64,000 nucleotides of DNA, taken from the NCBI GenBank assembly GCA_018701215.1, contig JABIWH010000011.1, positions 120,853 through 184,852 on the forward strand. The letters are read 5' to 3'. Position 1 is the first letter of the stretch. Every line of letters begins with the position of its first letter. A program made the position numbers and the translations under genes. This document shows, one piece after another, positions 25,124 through 34,628 of the stretch. Under the pieces are notes generated by a model, which worked only from the letters and a program-made list of their open reading frames with translations, was not told where the DNA came from and did no database searches. This stretch comes from Rhodospirillaceae bacterium (GTDB lineage Bacteria > Pseudomonadota > Alphaproteobacteria > GCA-2731375).

Positions 25124-25714
25124 ATGAGCAAGAGACAGATTTTACATATCACCGATTATAAAAGTCCGTACGCCTATCTGGCCAAGGATCCGGCCTATGC
25201 GTTGGAGGATGAGTTCGACGTCAGCGTCGAATGGCGGCATTTCACCCTTGATATCCCATCTTTTCTGGGCGCGGTCGATACCCGGACGGAAACCGAATGG
25301 CGCAAGGTGCGATACGCCTACATGGATATGCGCCGCTGGGCCAACAAACGCGGTTTGATCGTGCGGGGACCGCGGCGGATTTACGATTCATCCCCCGCCG
25401 GGATCGGCATGCAGTATGCCCAGGACCAGGGCGTTTTCCGCCCCTATAACGATCGCGTCTTCCACGGCTTTTGGAACCATGAATTGGAAGTCGATGATGT
25501 CGATGCCCTGACTAACGTGTTGGACGAGGTCGGCGCCAATGCGGCCGGCTTCGCGGGTTACCTGGTGGGTGAAGGGCGCCGCCGCCATGACGAAATGCGC
25601 CTGGAAACTGAAAAGCTGGGGGTTTTTGGCGTTCCCAGCTTCGTCCTGGATGGTGAAATTTTCTGGGGTTATGACCGCATTGAGCTGCTGCGGGAACGTC
25701 TGCGGGAAGAATAA
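25124..25714 (+). CDS. DsbA-family / 2-hydroxychromene-2-carboxylate isomerase-like protein
   Basis: A 196-residue thioredoxin-fold protein related to kappa-class glutathione transferases and HCCA isomerases. It has the C-terminal hallmark VFGVPSFVLDGEIFWGYDRIELL. At the site used by DsbA for CxxC it reads DYKSPYAYLA, so it is not a disulfide oxidase; a serine typical of HCCA isomerases is present. ATG 25124 is chosen over GTG 25109. It lies 39 bp after purN and 20 bp before an FAH-family gene, suggesting an aromatic or keto-acid catabolic role. Substrate unknown. Confidence 0.8.
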   Translation: MSKRQILHITDYKSPYAYLAKDPAYALEDEFDVSVEWRHFTLDIPSFLGAVDTRTETEWRKVRYAYMDMRRWANKRGLIVRGPRRIYDSSPAGIGMQYAQDQGVFRPYNDRVFHGFWNHELEVDDVDALTNVLDEVGANAAGFAGYLVGEGRRRHDEMRLETEKLGVFGVPSFVLDGEIFWGYDRIELLRERLREE

Positions 25715-25734
25715 TAGTTTGAAGGATTGAGTTT

Positions 25735-26751
25735 ATGAAACTGGCATCGTTAAAGGCCGGCCGAGATGGCCAACTGCTCGTCGTCAGCAATGATCTTGAC
25801 CGGGGCGTCGCGGCCTATGGCATCGCCCAGAGCTTGCAGGAAGCGCTTGATGATTGGTCCAATATGGCGCCTCGAATAGCAGAGGTGGCTGAAAATTTGG
25901 CGACGGGCAAGGCGCCGGGTGCGTTCGATCTGGACCCCGACGATCTGGCCTCACCCCTGCCCCGTGCCTATCAGTGGGCCGATGGCAGCGCCTATGTCAA
26001 TCATGTGGAGCTTGTACGCCGGGCCCGCGGGGTCGAGATGCCGGCAAGTTTCTGGAGCGATCCGTTGATGTATCAGGGTGGCTCCGACAGTTTTCTAGGG
26101 CCCTATGACCCGATCACCGCTGTCTCCGAGGATTGGGGAATTGATTTCGAGGCAGAGGTCGCGGTTATCGTCGATGATGTACCCATGGGCGTTAGCGTCG
26201 AAGACGCGGGTCAGCACATCCAATTGCTGATGCTGGTCAACGATGTCTCTCTACGTGGCCTAATCCCCGATGAACTCGGCAAGGGTTTTGGTTTCTTTCA
26301 TGGCAAACCGTCTACCGCCTTTTCGCCCGTCGCCGTGACGCCCGATGAACTGGGCGATGCCTGGGACGGCTGCCGCCTGCATCTGCCGATCTATTGCGAT
26401 CTAAATGGAGAACCCTTCGGCCGCGCCAACGCGGGTGTCGATATGACCTTTGATTTCCCAACGCTGATTGCCCATGCGGCGAAAACACGTTCCCTGTGCG
26501 CCGGCACGATCATTGGCTCGGGCACGGTATCGAACAAGCAGGACGACGGTCATGGTTCCGCGCTGGCGGACGGCGGTGTCGGTTATTCCTGTCTGGCCGA
26601 ATTGCGGATGTTGGAAACCATCCAGGAAGGTGCGCCAAAGACGCCCTTCATGTCGTTTGGCGACCATATCCATATTGAAATGCCCGATAAAGACGGCAAC
26701 ACGATCTTTGGCGCCATCGATCAGGAAGTCGTGCCTTGTGACGGGGCATGA
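25735..26751 (+). CDS. Fumarylacetoacetate hydrolase family protein
   Basis: The 338-residue FAH-superfamily protein has an N-terminal cap domain and a C-terminal catalytic domain. Metal-ligand features are DWGIDFEAEVAVIVDD and the downstream VNDVSLRGLIPDELGKGFGFFHGKPS, then AGTIIGSGTVSN and GDHIHIEM. Such enzymes cleave acylpyruvates or hydrate/decarboxylate ring-fission products using Mg2+. The overlap with the VOC gene and closeness to the HCCA-isomerase-like gene suggest a three-gene aromatic-catabolism unit. Confidence 0.87.
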   Translation: MKLASLKAGRDGQLLVVSNDLDRGVAAYGIAQSLQEALDDWSNMAPRIAEVAENLATGKAPGAFDLDPDDLASPLPRAYQWADGSAYVNHVELVRRARGVEMPASFWSDPLMYQGGSDSFLGPYDPITAVSEDWGIDFEAEVAVIVDDVPMGVSVEDAGQHIQLLMLVNDVSLRGLIPDELGKGFGFFHGKPSTAFSPVAVTPDELGDAWDGCRLHLPIYCDLNGEPFGRANAGVDMTFDFPTLIAHAAKTRSLCAGTIIGSGTVSNKQDDGHGSALADGGVGYSCLAELRMLETIQEGAPKTPFMSFGDHIHIEMPDKDGNTIFGAIDQEVVPCDGA

Positions 26752-26765
26752 ATGAAAGGAAGAGA

Positions 26766-27137
26766 ATGATTGGTTACGTAACGCTGGGCACCAACAATAT
26801 CGAAACTGCCCGCGCGTTCTACGATGCCCTGTTAGAAGACATTGGCGCCTCTCGCATCGTGGACAGTAACCATCTGACAATCTGGGGAACAAAGTCGAGC
26901 AGCGGCATGCTTGGAGTGATCAAACCGTTTAATGGCGACAAAGCCACCGTTGGCAATGGTTCAATGGCCGCCATACCGGTTGCAAGCAAGGAAATGGTCG
27001 GGCAGATGCATGCCAAGGCACTGTTGCTTGGCGGCAGCGACGAAGGCGCCCCAGGCCCGCGCGGTACGCGCAAGACGGAATTTGCCTATTGCCGTGATCC
27101 GGAAGGCCATAAACTGGCATTTTTTTGCATGGAATAG
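26766..27137 (+). CDS. VOC-family (glyoxalase/dioxygenase-fold) protein
   Basis: A 123-residue single vicinal-oxygen-chelate domain: MIGYVTLGTNNIETARAFYDALL at the start and FAYCRDPEGHKLAFFCME at the end. ATG 26766 follows AAAGGAAGAGA and fits the family start; an ATG at 26748 overlaps the FAH stop. VOC proteins are metal-dependent lyases, isomerases or resistance proteins; this one cannot be assigned. Convergent with the beta-barrel gene, with a 24-bp gap that holds no hairpin. Confidence 0.83.
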   Translation: MIGYVTLGTNNIETARAFYDALLEDIGASRIVDSNHLTIWGTKSSSGMLGVIKPFNGDKATVGNGSMAAIPVASKEMVGQMHAKALLLGGSDEGAPGPRGTRKTEFAYCRDPEGHKLAFFCME

Positions 27138-27161
27138 ATATTATACAACAATTGCTTATAG

Positions 27162-28247
27162 TTAAAACTTCAAGCCATAGGTGAGAAATATACCAAAAGA
27201 ATTGGTGTTTTCACCGCCCTCATCCAAGGTCTTCCAACCAAGATTGAGGGCCATGCCAGTGTCGAATTCATGGCCTGCCGAAATCTGCAGTATTTGGTCG
27301 TCGCTGTCGCCGTCGGTGCGGCGGCTGGTTCCGAAGACCGCTCCATGCAACGATTCCCAGCCCAATTGCAGGCCAACGGTAAAATAGTCACGGTCCACAT
27401 CACGCTCGCCGCCGTAATCGCTGAACCTGACGGCCTCGGCCAGGCCGGTCAGTGAAATTGGCCCGACCCCGGTTCGGTACTGGCCACCGATGGCGACGGC
27501 CCGCTCGTCCGTTGCATCGCCCCTTCCCGCCGCACGATGCAGATGGGCCAGATGATAGCTAAAGCCCGGCGCCGCCGCCAAGCCACCGCCATCAAGCGCA
27601 ATCGTGAAGGAATTTAAGCTCTCGGTATTGCCAACGCCACCGACGGACTTTCTGGTTCGCACATGGCTATCGACGCCAGTCGCGCCGAGATAGGTCGTAT
27701 CGACAAAGAAGGTACTGAGGGTTAGGCGATGTGCACCGGCAAGCAAATCGTCGAACTTCATCGCGCCTTGCAGGCCGATTTGCTCGGTGATCTGATAGTC
27801 GGCGGTAAAATCCGTGTCATAGACCCCTGAGGCCTGTTTCGACGCGAAGCCGAAAATTGGCGAGAACTTCCCACCCAAAAAGAGGAAACGGCCGCTATCG
27901 TAGCTGAGATTCATCGCCTCGACGTGAAAGCCTTGATCCTCGAATGTAAGGCCATTTCCCGCAGCCTCGAGCGACTCTAATTCACCCCGCATCAAGAATG
28001 TCAGGCCGGGCTGGAATTCCACCGCGACTTCCGGTTCGGTCGTGGTGTAAAGGCCGTTCAATCTCCGCGCCACGTCATCGCCATCAATGGTATCGTCGTA
28101 TTGCATGTCGATATCAATGGTGCCGGTAAATTTTGGGTAAGTCACGTCCGCCATTGCGTTCTGTGCGATTAGCAATGTGCTGAAAGCCGCGGTTCGAGCG
28201 GCAGCCTGGGCAATACAAATGATCGATGTCCTAAAGCAGAGTGACAT
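27162..28247 (-). CDS. Outer-membrane beta-barrel (porin-like) protein
   Basis: A 361-residue protein from ATG 28247 (GAGAG upstream; a TTG at 28274 is less likely). It has a long signal sequence ending NAMA-DVTYP. Alternating amphipathic strands rich in Gly, Thr, Asp and aromatics run to a C-terminal phenylalanine (IFLTYGLKF), the BAM recognition signal. It is probably a porin or a barrel of unknown specificity. Its codons are slightly more AT-rich than neighbours and the 186-bp upstream region is AT-rich, with a repeated GATGGGAGC. Confidence 0.75.
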   Translation of the reverse strand: MSLCFRTSIICIAQAAARTAAFSTLLIAQNAMADVTYPKFTGTIDIDMQYDDTIDGDDVARRLNGLYTTTEPEVAVEFQPGLTFLMRGELESLEAAGNGLTFEDQGFHVEAMNLSYDSGRFLFLGGKFSPIFGFASKQASGVYDTDFTADYQITEQIGLQGAMKFDDLLAGAHRLTLSTFFVDTTYLGATGVDSHVRTRKSVGGVGNTESLNSFTIALDGGGLAAAPGFSYHLAHLHRAAGRGDATDERAVAIGGQYRTGVGPISLTGLAEAVRFSDYGGERDVDRDYFTVGLQLGWESLHGAVFGTSRRTDGDSDDQILQISAGHEFDTGMALNLGWKTLDEGGENTNSFGIFLTYGLKF

Positions 28248-28433
28248 CAGAAACTCTCTCACATATGGGATCAAGGTATCGAAAAGCGCGGGGCCATCAC
28301 TACGTTGATCAATTTGAAATCAGCCCATGCACGATCTCAGAATTCGTTTAATTAACAGTGAAGATGGGAGCAATAATTTGCTTACAAACATCCGCCCATG
28401 CAGGCACGGATTCTCTGTGATGGGAGCTAAATC

Positions 28434-29264
28434 TCAGGCTCTGGGCCAGACCCGGGGAAACATTTCGCAATCCATGGGATCGCCGGGTTTCAGGCCATGC
28501 CCCTCAAGGGGTGGCGAGATCTGCCCGCTACGCGCCGCATAACGGGTATCCTCACCCAGCCAGCGCGTGGCATAGGCGCGGCGGCGGCCTTGGGGCGATG
28601 GATTGCCCGAGGCGCCATGGACCACCAAGCCATGGAAGAAGATGCAGTCGCCGACCTCCAGCTCCCAGGAAAGTAATTCGTGTTGGCCGCGCTCGGCCTC
28701 GAAATCGGGAATGATTTCGAAACGCGGGTCCTGGACCTGCAATTCAGGATTACCCGTCTTAAAGAATTGCGGTGCGAACCAACGGTCCCAGCGGTGGGAG
28801 CCGGGGATAAATTCAACGCAGACCTCTTTCGCCACCGGGTCCAGAGGTAGCCAGATCGAACCCACCATCCAGCCTTCGACAGGATAGTAGGGCTGGTCAT
28901 GGTGCCAAGGCGTCCGCTCCTGGGTGCCGGGCTCCTTCACCAGCAGATGGTCGTGGTAATAATTGACGGTTGTCGCGCCCATCATGCGCGCCGCTATGGC
29001 CCCGCCCGGGCCGTCAAAGGCGAAACGCCGGGATTGCTCCCAGCGTTGCCATAACTGAAAATCCACAAAGAATTCGCCGGCGCCCCCTGGTGGCGTGTTG
29101 TAACGCACCATGGGCCCCGGCGTTTTCTTATCCGCCTCGACCGCATCCCGCAGCAATTCGATCCATTCCAGATCGAACAGTCCTTTAAGCAATACCGCGC
29201 CGTCGCGTTCATAGGCGGCGACTTCGGCATCGGTTATGGGACGCAACGGCTCGGTATGGGACAT
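28434..29264 (-). CDS. Phytanoyl-CoA dioxygenase (PhyH) family protein
   Basis: The 276-residue Fe(II)/2-oxoglutarate-dependent oxygenase has the facial triad HxD in WHHDQPYYP (H121, D123) and a distal His in LVVHGASGNPS. A 2-oxoglutarate-binding Arg lies in RRRAYATRWLG. Family members hydroxylate acyl-CoAs or small secondary metabolites. No pathway partner is adjacent: upstream is ndk, divergent porin-like gene downstream. The substrate cannot be deduced. Confidence 0.88.
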   Translation of the reverse strand: MSHTEPLRPITDAEVAAYERDGAVLLKGLFDLEWIELLRDAVEADKKTPGPMVRYNTPPGGAGEFFVDFQLWQRWEQSRRFAFDGPGGAIAARMMGATTVNYYHDHLLVKEPGTQERTPWHHDQPYYPVEGWMVGSIWLPLDPVAKEVCVEFIPGSHRWDRWFAPQFFKTGNPELQVQDPRFEIIPDFEAERGQHELLSWELEVGDCIFFHGLVVHGASGNPSPQGRRRAYATRWLGEDTRYAARSGQISPPLEGHGLKPGDPMDCEMFPRVWPRA

Positions 29265-29279
29265 GATGGATAGACGGGG

Positions 29280-29702
29280 TTAGCCGACGATTTCGGTCGC
29301 GGCGAACCAGTAGGCGATTTCCTCCGCCGCCGTCTCGGGCGCGTCGGAACCGTGCACGGAATTAGCCTCGATATTCTCGGCAAAATCTTTGCGGATGGTA
29401 CCCGCGGCGGCTTCCTCGGGGTTCGTTGCGCCCATAACTTCACGGTTCTTGGCGATGGCGTCCTCACCTTCCAGAACCTGAACCACCACCGGGCCCGAGG
29501 TCATGAAATTGCACAGATCGTTAAAGAAAGGGCGTTCCTTGTGCACGCCATAAAAGCCCTCGGCTTCGCCACGGCTCATCCACAGCCGCTTGGAGGCGAC
29601 GATGCGCAGGCCGGCGTCTTCGAAACGGGCGGTGATCTGACCAGTCAGGTTGCGGCGGGTGGCATCGGGCTTGATGATCGAAAAGGTACGTTGGATGGCC
29701 AT
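29280..29702 (-). CDS. ndk: Nucleoside diphosphate kinase
   Basis: The 140-residue enzyme balances NTP and dNTP pools by phosphohistidine transfer. ATG 29702 (MAIQRTFSIIKPDA) gives the exact family length. The active-site His is H117 in NSVHGSD; KPDATRRNLTG and NREVMGATNPEEA are also intact. It is divergent from the ABC-F gene across 101 bp and lies 15 bp upstream of the PhyH gene on the same strand. Confidence 0.97.
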   Translation of the reverse strand: MAIQRTFSIIKPDATRRNLTGQITARFEDAGLRIVASKRLWMSRGEAEGFYGVHKERPFFNDLCNFMTSGPVVVQVLEGEDAIAKNREVMGATNPEEAAAGTIRKDFAENIEANSVHGSDAPETAAEEIAYWFAATEIVG

Positions 29703-29803
29703 GAGGGTGAATATTCCTTGTCTCGGATGGGGCATAAAAAAAGTAATTGCGGGCGGTTTATATCGGCTTCGCATCTTACCCGCAACCGTGCTAGACAGCG
29801 CCC

Positions 29804-31681
29804 ATGCTGCACATCAACGATCTGACATACCGCATTGGCGGGCGGGATATTCTCTCCAATGCCTCGGCCCATATACCCGCCGGCCACAAGGTCGGCGTGG
29901 TTGGCCGCAATGGCGCCGGCAAAAGTACCTTGTTAAAGCTGATTACCGGCGATTTGCATGGCGATGGCGGCTCTATACGCCGGGCCCGGCGGGCGCGCCT
30001 GGGCATGGTCTCGCAAGAAGCGCCGGGCGGCCCACAGACTTTGCTGGACAATGTCCTGGAGGCGGATACCGAACGCACCGCCTTGCTGGCGGAGGCGGAG
30101 ACGGCGAGCGATCCCGACCGGATTGGTGAAATTCACCAACGGCTGCTGGATATAGAGGCACATTCCGCGCCATCGCGGGCGGCCTCCATCCTAGCCGGCC
30201 TGGGTTTTAGCGAGGCCGAGCAGGCCAGGCCGCTGTCGGAATTTTCCGGCGGCTGGCGCATGCGCGTGGCCCTGGCCGCCATTTTGTTTGCAGCACCCGA
30301 TCTGTTGCTACTTGATGAGCCGACCAACTATTTGGATCTCGAAGGTACTCTCTGGCTGGAAGACTATCTGCGCCGCTATCCCCATACGGTGCTGTTGGTC
30401 AGCCACGACCGGGATTTGTTGAACAATGCCGTAACCGCCATTCTGCATGTGGATCAAGGTGATCTGACGCTGTATCGGGGCGGTTATGACACGTTCGAGG
30501 CGACCCGGCGCGAGCGGCAGGAGCAGCAGGAGCGCCTGCGGGTACGGCAGGAGGCCTCGCGCAAACATATGCAGGCCTTTGTCGACCGATTTCGTTATCA
30601 GGCCAACAAGGCGCGCCAGGCACAAAGCCGCCTGAAGGCCCTGGCCCGGATGCAACCCATTGCCGAGGCCGCCGTGGACCCATCGGTAAACTTCCGTTTT
30701 CCCGAGCCCGACGAATTGCGCTCCCCCATCGTCAACGTGGATCGCGCGGCGGTTGGTTACGAGGCTGGCGTGCCGATCCTGAAGGGCGTCGAACTGCGCA
30801 TTGACGGCAAGGACCGCATCGCTCTGCTGGGCCGCAACGGCAATGGCAAATCCACTCTGGCGAAATTGATTGAAGGGCGGCTGCATGCCATGTCGGGCGA
30901 GGTCAGGCGCAGCGGCAAACTACGTACGGGCTTTTTCGCCCAACACTTGATCGAGGACCTGGAGCCCGAGGATACCCCGGTGGCGCATCTGCAACGTATC
31001 CTGCCGGATCTGAAGGAAGCCGCGCTGCGCGCCCGTTTGGGCACTTTCGGACTGATCCAGGATAAGGCGGAGACCCAGGTGCGCCATCTTTCTGGCGGCG
31101 AGCGGGCCCGCCTGGTCCTGGCCCTGATCACTGCCAAGGCGCCGCATCTGTTGATTTTGGATGAGCCCACCAACCATCTGGACGTGGATGCCCGCCAGGC
31201 CTTGGTTCAGGCCCTGAACGATTTTTCGGGCGCGGTACTGTTGATCAGCCATGACCGCCATTTGCTGGAATTGACCACCGACCGTCTGGTGCTGGTCGCG
31301 GACGGCCAGGTGACGCCATGGGACGGTGATATCGACGAATACCGGCGCATGTCCTTGCGCAACGAAACGCCCAAGGACGCCGGCCAGGGTTCGGAAAAAG
31401 ACCGCCGCGCGGCCAGAAAAGCCAACGCCCAGAACCGCCAGCGCCTGGCCCCGCTGCGCAAACAGGTCAAGGCGACGGAACAAAAGTTAAGTAGATTGCA
31501 GACCGAACAGGCCCGCATTGCCCAGGCCTTGGCCGATCCTAAACTATACCAGGACAGTTCCGACAAGGTGACGGCATTGAACCAGCAACGGGTGCAAACC
31601 GACAAAGCGGTCGCCGAGGCCGAGGCCGCCTGGCTGGCGGCGGAAGAAGAGCTTGAGACGGCCTCCGGCGAAGCAGCTTAG
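29804..31681 (+). CDS. ABC-F family ATPase (Uup/YheS-like)
   Basis: The 625-residue soluble protein has two ABC domains and no membrane segments. Domain 1: Walker A GRNGAGKST (34-42), signature SEFSGGWRMRVAL, Walker B LLLLDEPTNYLD. Domain 2: GRNGNGKST, LSGGERARLVLAL, LLILDEPTNHLD. The inter-domain linker is long and charged, and a C-terminal coiled coil (from about 520) is seen as in Uup/YheS. ABC-F proteins act on the ribosome E site. The last 4 bp overlap the convergent RraA-like gene (shared TTAG). Confidence 0.93.
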   Translation: MLHINDLTYRIGGRDILSNASAHIPAGHKVGVVGRNGAGKSTLLKLITGDLHGDGGSIRRARRARLGMVSQEAPGGPQTLLDNVLEADTERTALLAEAETASDPDRIGEIHQRLLDIEAHSAPSRAASILAGLGFSEAEQARPLSEFSGGWRMRVALAAILFAAPDLLLLDEPTNYLDLEGTLWLEDYLRRYPHTVLLVSHDRDLLNNAVTAILHVDQGDLTLYRGGYDTFEATRRERQEQQERLRVRQEASRKHMQAFVDRFRYQANKARQAQSRLKALARMQPIAEAAVDPSVNFRFPEPDELRSPIVNVDRAAVGYEAGVPILKGVELRIDGKDRIALLGRNGNGKSTLAKLIEGRLHAMSGEVRRSGKLRTGFFAQHLIEDLEPEDTPVAHLQRILPDLKEAALRARLGTFGLIQDKAETQVRHLSGGERARLVLALITAKAPHLLILDEPTNHLDVDARQALVQALNDFSGAVLLISHDRHLLELTTDRLVLVADGQVTPWDGDIDEYRRMSLRNETPKDAGQGSEKDRRAARKANAQNRQRLAPLRKQVKATEQKLSRLQTEQARIAQALADPKLYQDSSDKVTALNQQRVQTDKAVAEAEAAWLAAEEELETASGEAA

Positions 31682-32340
31682 GGCGCCCGCTCCATCGGCG
31701 TTAGGTCAAGTATATCCACGAAGGCTTCGCCCGCATTGATGCGACGTTCCCATTCGTCCTCGGCTTTCAAGGTCGCCTGACAGGCGGCGAGGACCTCGGC
31801 CATGCGCGCTTTCGGCACAATGGTGATGCCGTCGTCATCACCGATCACCAGGTCACCAGTCTTAACCTGCACCCCGCCACATGAAATCGGCGCGCCGACG
31901 TCACCGATCTGGCTAAAATTCGGACCCGCTGGCGTCACCGCGCGGGTAAAACATGGAATATCCAGATCGCGGATTTCAGCAACGTCGCGGATGGCGCCAT
32001 CAATAATCAAGCCGGCCATGCCCCGGCGCACCGCCTCGTTGGTCATATTGCCGCCCAGCACCGCATTGTCGGCATAGCCGCCCGCATCCACCACCAATAC
32101 GTCACCCGCCTGGGCCACGGACAAGGCATGCAACAGGGGTGTAATATCGCCCGCCATGGCGCGCACGGTCAGGGCCTGGCCCAGCATCTCATAGCCCGCC
32201 TTGATGGGCCGGATGGCCGCATCCAGGGCGTTCGCCTTGTTCATGGCGTCGGTGGCGATGGGGCTGCGGATTGCGGCCCATGGGGCAAGCGCCTTGGCGC
32301 CCAGGCGCCGTTTCGGCAGGGCGTGCAAATAGACTGTCAT
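31678..32340 (-). CDS. RraA-like / HMG aldolase family protein
   Basis: The 220-residue protein has the family signature GGNMTNEAVRRGMAGLIIDGAIRD, combining the G-N and DGxxRD motifs of class II 4-hydroxy-4-methyl-2-oxoglutarate/4-carboxy-4-hydroxy-2-oxoadipate aldolases and RraA. Retention of the DGxxRD Arg-Asp pair, used by the aldolases for metal-pyruvate binding, favours an aldolase/decarboxylase role over RNase E inhibition. Next on the same strand, 21 bp upstream, is an acyl-CoA dehydrogenase. Confidence 0.85.
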   Translation of the reverse strand: MTVYLHALPKRRLGAKALAPWAAIRSPIATDAMNKANALDAAIRPIKAGYEMLGQALTVRAMAGDITPLLHALSVAQAGDVLVVDAGGYADNAVLGGNMTNEAVRRGMAGLIIDGAIRDVAEIRDLDIPCFTRAVTPAGPNFSQIGDVGAPISCGGVQVKTGDLVIGDDDGITIVPKARMAEVLAACQATLKAEDEWERRINAGEAFVDILDLTPMERAP

Positions 32341-32361
32341 GCCGGGTACTCCTTAAATGGG

Positions 32362-33573
32362 TTACATACCCAGGATGCGTTTGGCGACGATCTCGTGCTG
32401 CACCTCGTTGGAGCCACCATAGATCGTGGCTTTACGTTGATTGAAATAACGCCCGGCGGCAGCGGGGGCATAGGCCGGGCCGATGGGTTCCACGTTGGCG
32501 CCGGGATCCAGCACGCCCCGATCGAACGGCGAGGCATAATATGCCGTGGCCTCCACCGTCAGCTCGCCAATCTCCTGCACCATGGAAGAGCCCTGGCATT
32601 TCAGGATCGAGGACGAGGCGCCAACCCTTTGGCCCGCGCCCAGCGCACTTAGGGTCCGCAGTTCGGTGAACTGCACGGCCTCGGTGGTGACTTCCAACTG
32701 TGCCAGCTTGGCGGCGAAGGCCGGATCGTCGATTAGGCGGCCACCGTCGGCGCGTTCCTGCTTGGCGATATCGCGGATCTTTGCCACGCCGCCTTGCAGG
32801 CCGCCGGCATAGGCGTTGCCGCGTTCAAATTCCAACAGATACTTGGCCACGGTCCAGCCATCGTTCTCTTTGCCGATACGGTTGGCTTGCGGTACGCGCA
32901 CGTCCTGGAAGAAAACCTGATTGACCTCCTGGTTCGGCGCTTCCGTCTGATCCATCAGCACGATGGGCTCCACCTTGATGCCCGGCGTCTTCATGTCGAT
33001 CAGCAGGAACGAGATCCCCTCCTGGCGCTTGCCTTCGGTCGAGGTACGGACGAGGCAGAAAATCAGGTCGGCCCGTTGCGCCATGGTGGTCCAGATTTTC
33101 GAGCCATTGACGATATAGTCATCACCATCGGGAATGGCGCGGGTCTGCAACGAGGCCAGATCGGAACCCGAACCCGGCTCTGAATAGCCCTGGCACCACC
33201 AGACGTTGGTGGCCAGGATATCAGGCAGATATTTCGCCTTTTGCTCCTCGGTACCGAATTCCATGATCACCGGCGCGACCATTTTCAGACCAAACGCCAC
33301 CGGGCGCAGGGTGCCCGCGCGCATCATCTCGGTCTCGTAGATGTATTTCTGCGTCGCACTCCAACCGGGACCGCCATGCTCCACCGGCCAGTTCGGTGCG
33401 ATCCAGCCCTTTTTGTAGAGAGCCTTTTGCCAGGCTATGTGGTCTTCTTTATCAATATAGCCGGTCATGGATTTGGCGGATTTCGCCTTTACTTCCGCCG
33501 TATGGTTTTCGGCGATAAAGGCCCGGACTTCGTCCCGGAAGGCAATTTCCTCGGCGGTATAATCAATATCCAC
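32362..33573 (-). CDS. Acyl-CoA dehydrogenase
   Basis: The 403-residue flavoprotein of the ACAD family starts at GTG 33573 (MDIDYTAEEIAFRDEVRAF). FAD/substrate signature segments are WCQGYSEPGSGSDLASL and VNGSKIWTTMAQRAD. The C-terminal ATIYGGSNEVQHEIVAKRILG is the standard FAD-contact motif. Substrate chain length is not evident. It would feed electrons to ETF. Possibly co-transcribed with the RraA-like gene. Confidence 0.93.
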   Translation of the reverse strand: MDIDYTAEEIAFRDEVRAFIAENHTAEVKAKSAKSMTGYIDKEDHIAWQKALYKKGWIAPNWPVEHGGPGWSATQKYIYETEMMRAGTLRPVAFGLKMVAPVIMEFGTEEQKAKYLPDILATNVWWCQGYSEPGSGSDLASLQTRAIPDGDDYIVNGSKIWTTMAQRADLIFCLVRTSTEGKRQEGISFLLIDMKTPGIKVEPIVLMDQTEAPNQEVNQVFFQDVRVPQANRIGKENDGWTVAKYLLEFERGNAYAGGLQGGVAKIRDIAKQERADGGRLIDDPAFAAKLAQLEVTTEAVQFTELRTLSALGAGQRVGASSSILKCQGSSMVQEIGELTVEATAYYASPFDRGVLDPGANVEPIGPAYAPAAAGRYFNQRKATIYGGSNEVQHEIVAKRILGM

Positions 33574-33656
33574 GTCATATACTCTCTTGCTGGTGATGCA
33601 CTCTGTTACGCCCTTTATAGCGCAACAATGACATCGTTGTCAGCGCCTGCCATAGC

Positions 33657-34532
33657 CTATTTTGAGAGCCTGCCCAGAATCGTTTCGCGGTAGGTGATAT
33701 AGGCCCCGCAGGCGATGATGATGGCGCTGCCGACCCAGGTCCACAGATCGGGGAATTCACCAAATATGAAGAAGCCCAAAATTACCGCTCCCACCAATTG
33801 ACCGTAGGCAAAGGGTGATATCACCGAGGCCTCGGCGAATTGAAACGCCTTGACCACGAAGAAATGCCCCAGGCCGCCAATCAGGCCAGTCGCCGCCAGC
33901 ATCGCCCAATGGATCTCCACCACCGGCGTGACCCAATAGATCGGCCCGACCAGCGAGGTTAGGATAGCCCCGAAAATGGCGGTATAGGTAATAGTGGTCG
34001 CTGGATTGTCCCGGCCCGCCAGGCGCCGGGTCATGATCTGATACAGGGAATAAAATACCGCGTTGGCGACCACCAACAATTCAGCGCCGTGAAAGCCGTC
34101 CCCGCCCGGCCGAATGATAATAAGCGCGCCTACGAAACCAACAGCGACAGCGGCCCAGCGGCGCGGGCCCACACGCTCCCCCAAAAAAGGCACCGACAGT
34201 GCCGTGACCATGAAGGGCGAGGTAAAACTGATCGCCGCGGCGGTGGTCAGGGGCAGATAGGTCAAAGCCAGGAAATAGCAGCTGGTCGAGCCCAGCAATA
34301 GCAACGAGCGGATCAGTTGCGCAACGAGATTGTCCGTGCGGAACAGATTTAGGCCATGAAAGGGCAGAAAAATCAGCAGCATCAACACGAAATGCCCCAG
34401 ATAGCGGACCCAGAGAATCTGTTGTACGGCGTAATCCGCGCCCAGCATCTTGACGGTGGCATTGAGAAACGGGAACAGCGACACGGCCAGGCACATAAAG
34501 GCAATACCGCGTGCGGTTTGGTTCGCTAGCAT
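33657..34532 (-). CDS. EamA-family (DMT) permease
   Basis: The 291-residue inner-membrane protein has about ten hydrophobic helices in two EamA repeats (IAFMCLAVSLFPFLNATVKML at the start; the second repeat begins near AELLVVANAVFYSLYQIMTRR). Drug/metabolite transporters of this type export metabolites or amino acids; the substrate is unknown. A perfect 11-bp inverted repeat lies 27 nt upstream of its ATG. Confidence 0.88.
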   Translation of the reverse strand: MLANQTARGIAFMCLAVSLFPFLNATVKMLGADYAVQQILWVRYLGHFVLMLLIFLPFHGLNLFRTDNLVAQLIRSLLLLGSTSCYFLALTYLPLTTAAAISFTSPFMVTALSVPFLGERVGPRRWAAVAVGFVGALIIIRPGGDGFHGAELLVVANAVFYSLYQIMTRRLAGRDNPATTITYTAIFGAILTSLVGPIYWVTPVVEIHWAMLAATGLIGGLGHFFVVKAFQFAEASVISPFAYGQLVGAVILGFFIFGEFPDLWTWVGSAIIIACGAYITYRETILGRLSK

Positions 34533-34558
34533 TCAGCTGGGCAATCTTTGTGGCGGGG

Positions 34559-34594
34559 TTGTCGCGGCGCAGCATATAGCATACGCCGCGACAA
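34559..34594. repeat. Perfect 11-bp inverted repeat
   Basis: TTGTCGCGGCG (34559-34569) and CGCCGCGACAA (34584-34594) flank a 14-nt AT-rich loop. It lies between the crotonase stop and the EamA ATG, both on the minus strand. No T-run follows on that strand. It may terminate the crotonase transcript or control the EamA gene. Confidence 0.6.
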
Positions 34595-34628
34595 GGGAGA
34601 GATTTTTGGCCGAGTTTTCTAGGCGGGC

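Noticed and set aside
27138..27161. Terminator between convergent VOC and beta-barrel genes
   Set aside because: The gap is AT-rich but has no stem of useful length.
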